A stretch of DNA of 64,000 bases, from positions 336,476-400,475 of the forward strand of contig NZ_FNSU01000002.1 of NCBI RefSeq assembly GCF_900105325.1, in the 5' to 3' direction. Under the pieces are notes generated by a model. That model saw only the letters and a program-made list of their open reading frames with translations. It ran no database searches and had not been told where the DNA came from. Source of the DNA: Pseudomonas marginalis (GTDB taxonomy: Bacteria > Pseudomonadota > Gammaproteobacteria > Pseudomonadales > Pseudomonadaceae). The position numbers and the translations under genes were made by a program. Positions 60,209 through 64,000 of this stretch are shown here, piece by piece (the first letter of the stretch is position 1; every line of letters begins with the position of its first letter).

Positions 60209-60666
60209 GGTTGGTTCGCCACGCGTATTTGTCCTGTCGCCGTGCGGTGAAGGGTGAGGCGGTGCTGGCCATCCGAGAGCTGCAGTTGCAAGGGCGAGGC
60301 AAACCATTCGGCATTCAGTACCACCGGTTGCCTGGGGGTTACACGTACGCTCATCGAGGGTGTTTCCCAGGCACGGGGACGCAGTTGCGGGTCGCTCATG
60401 AAGTGATCCCAACCCTCGCCGGGCGCGTTGCGCCGACTGAAGCGAAACCCTTTATTGTCGGCCCGCCACGTGATGGGGCGGCCGTCGGCCCGGGCTTCGG
60501 CCTGGGCGATCTGCAGCATCTGGACCACGCGGTTGGCGTCCTTGCGCAGCAATTGCAACGGGTCGGGTTTGATGCTCAGGCTGATCGCCGCTGAGGCGAT
60601 GCCGATGATCACCAGGACCACCATCAACTCGATCAGGGTGAAGCCTTGCTGATTGGCCTTGGTCAT
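60205..60666 (-). CDS. gspH: Type II secretion minor pseudopilin GspH
   Basis: A 153-residue pseudopilin. The cleavage motif G-FTLIELMVVLVIIG follows MTKANQQ, with Glu at mature position 5. The C-terminal GspH domain includes VVLNAEWFASPLQLQLSDG. It overlaps gspJ by 4 bp. Upstream lies the oppositely oriented gspC-like gene, so it probably has its own promoter or reads through from gspI. Confidence 0.88.
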   Translation of the reverse strand: MTKANQQGFTLIELMVVLVIIGIASAAISLSIKPDPLQLLRKDANRVVQMLQIAQAEARADGRPITWRADNKGFRFSRRNAPGEGWDHFMSDPQLRPRAWETPSMSVRVTPRQPVVLNAEWFASPLQLQLSDGQHRLTLHRTATGQIRVANQP

Positions 60667-60734
60667 GACACAACGCTCCTTCGTCGTGGGTCTCTCCTGT
60701 AGACTGCCCGGCAGGACAACAAGGAGGTTTTGTC

Positions 60735-61166
60735 GTGGTCGCTATTTTTCGTTTGACCGCGCCGCAAGTGGTGCAGGCAGTGGCATTGGCCACGGCATTC
60801 GCGGGTGTGTTGGTCTGGTCTTCAGTGTTGCTGACGTCGGCCGAGTCCCAGGTGCCGCAGGTCGAGCCGCCGGCTTTGGCCGCTCGCCCGGATACCCCGG
60901 CGTTGCAGTGGTTTTCCAACCAGCCGGCGACGGTGGACATCAAGGTCTCCGGCCTGATGGCGGGCGCGCGCGGGGCGGTGGCGATCCTGAGCCTGAACGA
61001 GGGGCCGCCGCGCAGTTTTCGGGTGGGTGAGTCGTTGGCCCAGGGTGTGCGCCTGGCGGCGATCGAGGGCGATGCGGTGGTGATTGAGCGGGGCACGCAG
61101 CACACCCGCATTAAGGTCAGCACGCTGCCGGACTCGGTGGTGCTACCGCGCTTGACCCGACCCTGA
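60735..61166 (+). CDS. Short GspC-like type II secretion protein
   Basis: A 143-residue protein. One N-terminal membrane segment (VVQAVALATAFAGVLVWSSV) is followed by a linker and an HR-type domain: VDIKVSGLMAGARGAVAILS, then GESLAQGVRLAAIEGDAVVIERG. It matches the GspC homology region that contacts the secretin GspD, without a PDZ or coiled-coil C-terminus. GTG 60735 is set by AAGGAGG 7 bp upstream. It lies on the plus strand between minus-strand gspI and gspH, an unusual arrangement. Confidence 0.75.
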   Translation: MVAIFRLTAPQVVQAVALATAFAGVLVWSSVLLTSAESQVPQVEPPALAARPDTPALQWFSNQPATVDIKVSGLMAGARGAVAILSLNEGPPRSFRVGESLAQGVRLAAIEGDAVVIERGTQHTRIKVSTLPDSVVLPRLTRP

Positions 61167-61170
61167 ACGC

Positions 61171-61557
61171 TCATTGGGGCGTTGCCTTCGGCGGGTTGAG
61201 CAGCGTTTCCACCCGCGCCAACGGTGGCGCCTCGCGCTTGCGCTCCGACACCTGCAGGGTGACGCGCATCAGGCGTCCATCGGCGCTCGGTGCGATGCTC
61301 TGCTCGCAACGCAACTGCAAGCGGCCCTGATCACAGTCAAACGCTTTGTGCCCCCTGGGCAGGCGTCCCTCCAGGCGCAGTTCGGCGAGCCTGCCCTGGG
61401 CCGACAGCAGCGCCATCGAGCGGTCGCGCAGCAACCCATTGCTCTGGGTCATCAAGCCTGCAACGCGGACCGCCGCCGCCATCGCCACGGCAATGATCGC
61501 CAAGGCCACGAGCACCTCGATCAATGTAAAACCTTGCTCCTTGCGCGACAGCTCCAT
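61171..61557 (-). CDS. gspI: Type II secretion minor pseudopilin GspI
   Basis: A 128-residue pseudopilin. The cleavage site is G-FTLIEVLVALAIIAV after MELSRKEQ. The GspI domain follows (GLLRDRSMALLSAQGRLAEL). It is the first minus-strand gene of the locus and is divergent from gspG. Its stop lies 4 bp from the end of the convergent gspC-like gene. Confidence 0.9.
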   Translation of the reverse strand: MELSRKEQGFTLIEVLVALAIIAVAMAAAVRVAGLMTQSNGLLRDRSMALLSAQGRLAELRLEGRLPRGHKAFDCDQGRLQLRCEQSIAPSADGRLMRVTLQVSERKREAPPLARVETLLNPPKATPQ

Positions 61558-61685
61558 GGGTCACTCTTGGCGTAAAAACACGCCGTAGAGTAGCACTCAG
61601 AGAGCCGCGGGCAGCGGCCAATTATTTTTGCTATCCAGATAGTTAGTTTTGTTACACTGCGCGCCGAATTAGGATCAAGCCAAGG

Positions 61686-62144
61686 ATGGTGGATATGGAT
61701 TTCGCGCGCATCAAATATGGGCCTCGCGCCCGCCACGCTCAGCAAGGGTTCACGCTGATCGAGATCATGGTGGTGGTGGTCATCCTCGGCATTCTGGCGG
61801 CGATTGTCGTGCCTAAAGTGCTGGACCGTCCGGACCAGGCCAGGGCGATTGCGGCCAAGCAGGACGTTGCCGGCCTGATGCAGGCGCTCAAGCTTTATCG
61901 CCTCGACCACGGCACCTATCCCAACATGAACCAGGGCCTCAAGGTATTGGTCGAGCGCCCGGCAGATGCAAAAAATACCAACTGGCGTTCTTATCTGGAG
62001 CGCCTGCCCAACGACCCCTGGGGCCGTCCTTACCATTACTTGAATCCCGGCGCGAACGGCGAAGTCGACATCTTCTCCCTCGGTGCCGACGGACAGCCTG
62101 ATGGCGACGGTGTGAATGCCGATATCGGATCCTGGCAGCTCTAA
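61686..62144 (+). CDS. gspG: Type II secretion major pseudopilin GspG
   Basis: A 152-residue major pseudopilin. The cleavage site is G-FTLIEIMVVVVILG near residue 22. GspG landmarks include LYRLDHGTYPNMNQGLKVLV, LPNDPWGRPYHYLNPG and the C-terminal calcium-site region DIFSLGADGQPDGDG. It forms the pseudopilus shaft. ATG 61686 and ATG 61695 are both possible; both have purine-rich sites upstream. A TTGCTA/TTACAC pair near 61628-61657 could be its promoter. Confidence 0.93.
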   Translation: MVDMDFARIKYGPRARHAQQGFTLIEIMVVVVILGILAAIVVPKVLDRPDQARAIAAKQDVAGLMQALKLYRLDHGTYPNMNQGLKVLVERPADAKNTNWRSYLERLPNDPWGRPYHYLNPGANGEVDIFSLGADGQPDGDGVNADIGSWQL

Positions 62145-62152
62145 GCGCGGCC

Positions 62153-63076
62153 ATGAAATCACACTCGCCCACAGGGGCGAAACAGCGCGGCATGGCGATT
62201 ATCAGCGCGATGCTGATCGCGGCGGTGGTCGCTGTGTTCGCCGCCGGCATGCTCGCCCGCCAGAGCGTTTTTACCCGTTCACTTGAGGCCGAGCAGGCGC
62301 GAGTGCAGGGCAGTGCATCACTGCTGGGCGGCCTGGAAGTCAGCCGGCGATTGCTTCGGGACGCCCGCGAGCAGGATGTGCTGACGCGGCTTGACCAGCC
62401 ATGGGCCCGGCCGATCAACGCCGCTCAGGACGGCGAATTCGAAGGCCGCCTTGAGGACCTGCAAGGCAAGTTCAACCTGCGCAATTTAATCGCCCAAGAG
62501 TCTGTTGATCTCGGGCAGATGCGCAGCTTTGAGCGGTTGTGCGAGATGATCGGTGTCGAGGCCCGCCTGGCGCAGCGCATCAGCCAACGCGTGATTGCGG
62601 CCTACCCACATAGGCCGGTTGCCTCAACAGTGGGGCAGCCGCCCCCGCCATTACCCGCCACCCAGCCGATGCTGCGCAGTCTTGATCAATTACGCGGTAT
62701 CGAAGGCCTCAATGAGCGGGTCTTGGCACGGCTGGAGCACTACGTCAGCATTCTTCCGGTCAACACCTGGGTCAACAGCAATACGGCCAGCGCGGAGGTG
62801 CTGGCCGCGGTGGTGCCGGGTTTGTCCTGGGCGCAGGCCAAGGCGTTGGTCGCCGAGCGCGATCGCGGCCAGTGGTTTATCAATCGCGGCGACTTCGTTA
62901 ACCGTGCGCGATTGCCCAACCTGAACGTGGATGAACTCAATGTCGGGATCACCAGTGAGTGGTTCCTGCTCCAGGGTCAAGCCCGCCGCAATCAGCGCCG
63001 TGTGCACCTGGCTGCGCTGCTGCATCGTCCGGAAGACGCAATGCCCAGGGTGATCTGGTCGAGGCTGGGCGTATGA
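62153..63076 (+). CDS. gspK: Type II secretion minor pseudopilin GspK
   Basis: A 307-residue pseudopilin. The leader ends QRG-MAIISAMLIAAVVAV, and GspK typically lacks the Glu5 of other pseudopilins, as here. GEFEGRLEDLQGKFNLRNL and NTASAEVLAAVVPGLSWAQAK are family landmarks. It caps the pseudopilus with GspI and GspJ. It starts 8 bp after gspG and overlaps gspL by 4 bp. Confidence 0.92.
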   Translation: MKSHSPTGAKQRGMAIISAMLIAAVVAVFAAGMLARQSVFTRSLEAEQARVQGSASLLGGLEVSRRLLRDAREQDVLTRLDQPWARPINAAQDGEFEGRLEDLQGKFNLRNLIAQESVDLGQMRSFERLCEMIGVEARLAQRISQRVIAAYPHRPVASTVGQPPPPLPATQPMLRSLDQLRGIEGLNERVLARLEHYVSILPVNTWVNSNTASAEVLAAVVPGLSWAQAKALVAERDRGQWFINRGDFVNRARLPNLNVDELNVGITSEWFLLQGQARRNQRRVHLAALLHRPEDAMPRVIWSRLGV

Positions 63077-64000
63077 CGCGCCTGCGTCTTGCCTTGCCGC
63101 CGCTGGAGTCCTTGACGTCGGACACCGAGCTTGAGTTCGCGCAACTGGACCGCAAGGGGCACGTCAGTCATACCGGCATCAGCACCCTTGGCCAGCTGGG
63201 ACAACAGGTCAAGTCTCAGGCCGTCGAGTGTTTCCTTCACCCCATGGACACGGTACTTACGCGCATTGAACTTCCGCCGCTGTCAGCGTCCCGTATCGAT
63301 GCGGCCGTTACCTGCGCTGCGCAGGCCTTGATCCTGGGGCCCAGCGAGCAGATGCATGTGGCGCACAGCGCTCGAGATGCCGATGGACAGGTGCACCTGA
63401 GCTGGCTGCCCAAGGCTGTACTGGATCGCCTCGATCAGTTGCTTGGCCTGCACGGATTGAAGCTGGGCGGCCTGTATCCAGCGCCTTACCGCTTAGCCGT
63501 GCCAGCGGCCGGGCAGGTCAATGGGTGTGTGGTAGAGGGCCAGTTGCTGCTGCGTTTCACCCTCGCCCATGGGGCGGTGGAACCGTTGGTTGAGGACCGT
63601 CTGGAAGCGCTCGCCGCCACCGGCGAAAGTGTGCTGTGGCCCGTGGACCATCAGCGCTGGAGCGGCGCTGCCCCTGGCTGGGGATTGCACGCCGGGGTCG
63701 GTCGGCGCACTGCACAGGCGGCCGGTTGGGGGCGGGCGTTGGGCTGTTGTGCGTTGGCCGTGGGTGTCTGGGTGGCCGGCTCAACCTTTACGCCGCCCGC
63801 GAGGTTGCGCAAGGGCAGCAGCTCAAGCAGCAGATGAGCCAGCGCGTGAAGCACGCATTTCCCGAGCTGCCGGTGATTCTCAACCCTCTGCAACAGGCTC
63901 GCCAGCAGTTGGCGAACCGGCAAGGGGGAGGGCCCGCGCAGCTCAATCACGACTTTGCTTACCTGGTGCAGCAAGCCGCCATGGCGCTGCCGTTCATGGC
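63073..64000 (+). pseudogene. gspL: Type II secretion protein GspL, frameshifted and cut by the window edge
   Basis: The cytoplasmic actin-like domain reads normally from MTRLRLALPPLES to about 63778, just after the membrane segment GCCALAVGVWVAG. There the frame shifts and ends early at 63837. In the next frame the expected sequence continues: LNLYAAREVAQGQQLKQQ, then RVKHAFPELPVILNPLQQA and beyond, to the window end. One missing base near 63778-63781 would explain it. It could be a true mutation that would disable secretion, or a sequencing error. GspL anchors the ATPase GspE. Confidence 0.75.

Noticed and set aside
59603..61557. Type IV pilin operon rather than type II secretion
   Set aside because: The set J, H, I, G, K, L with a GspL-type actin-like protein and GspG calcium-site C-terminus is specific to type II secretion.
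1..64000. CRISPR array, tRNA or rRNA genes
   Set aside because: I found no regularly spaced repeats and no cloverleaf or rRNA-like segments on either strand by eye.

Overview
The window is about 60% G+C, and its gene families point to a fluorescent-group Pseudomonas: AmiC/AmiR, an AcdR/AcdS pair, an Xcp/Hxc-like type II secretion locus, FecI/FecR-controlled TonB receptors and many LysR/TetR regulators. All assignments come from reading the sequence and translated proteins by eye; no database search was possible.

Layout. (1) 1-4255, minus strand: an UrtABCDE/FmdDEF-type ABC transporter for urea or short amides; urtE runs off the left edge. (2) 4281-5588: an intact ISL3-family insertion sequence with 24-bp inverted repeats and an 8-bp target duplication, inserted 17 bp upstream of the transporter's first gene, in the U-tract of a terminator. 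(3) 5589-9749: a divergent regulatory region followed by amiC, amiR and an amidase-signature amidase. Three leaders here (transporter, amiC, amidase) carry the same two-hairpin RNA element. The second hairpin has the ANTAR hexaloop signature (A at 1, G at 4), and a terminator-like hairpin follows each. The first two leaders sit at a fixed distance behind sigma-54-type promoters, with a candidate NtrC site between them. I read this as a nitrogen-controlled amide regulon with AmiR antitermination at three places, and consider it the most interesting system here. (4) 9754-16375: a patchy region with a decayed SDR gene, an SCP2-like protein, an alpha/beta hydrolase, an Old Yellow Enzyme with a divergent TetR, a YhdH/AcuI-like reductase, an aldo/keto reductase, gene fragments, and a second copy of the OYE/TetR promoter.

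(5) 16519-35831: an iron-uptake island. It holds an Fe-siderophore ABC importer, a TonB receptor with a signalling domain, FecR and FecI. A biosynthetic operon follows: class V aminotransferase-like enzyme, MFS exporter, one IucA/IucC (NIS) synthetase, opine dehydrogenase, SbnA-like synthase and a PLP decarboxylase. Divergent from it are a CitE-like enzyme, an SbnI/SerK-like small protein and a second, related TonB receptor. The enzyme set matches the logic of staphyloferrin B precursors but has only one NIS synthetase and a true opine dehydrogenase. A rhizobactin-like ethylenediamine/opine siderophore fits best.

(6) 35997-39711: small redox and regulator pairs (QorB/HxlR, F420-type reductase, SDR/TetR with two clear operators). 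(7) 39765-44340: a D-tartrate module (D-tartrate dehydratase, DctA carrier, oxaloacetate decarboxylase, LysR). (8) 44383-47619: an unknown membrane protein, a Tat-exported aldo/keto reductase and AraC. (9) 47627-50414: AcdR/ACC deaminase and two small unknown genes that may be paralogues. (10) 50449-59592: a peptide-use operon (two M20 peptidases, a five-gene Dpp-type ABC transporter) and a LysR. (11) 59603-64000: type II secretion pseudopilin genes (gspJ, H, C-like, I, G, K, L) in an unusual interleaved order, with a frameshift in gspL at the right edge.

No tRNA, rRNA or CRISPR array was seen.
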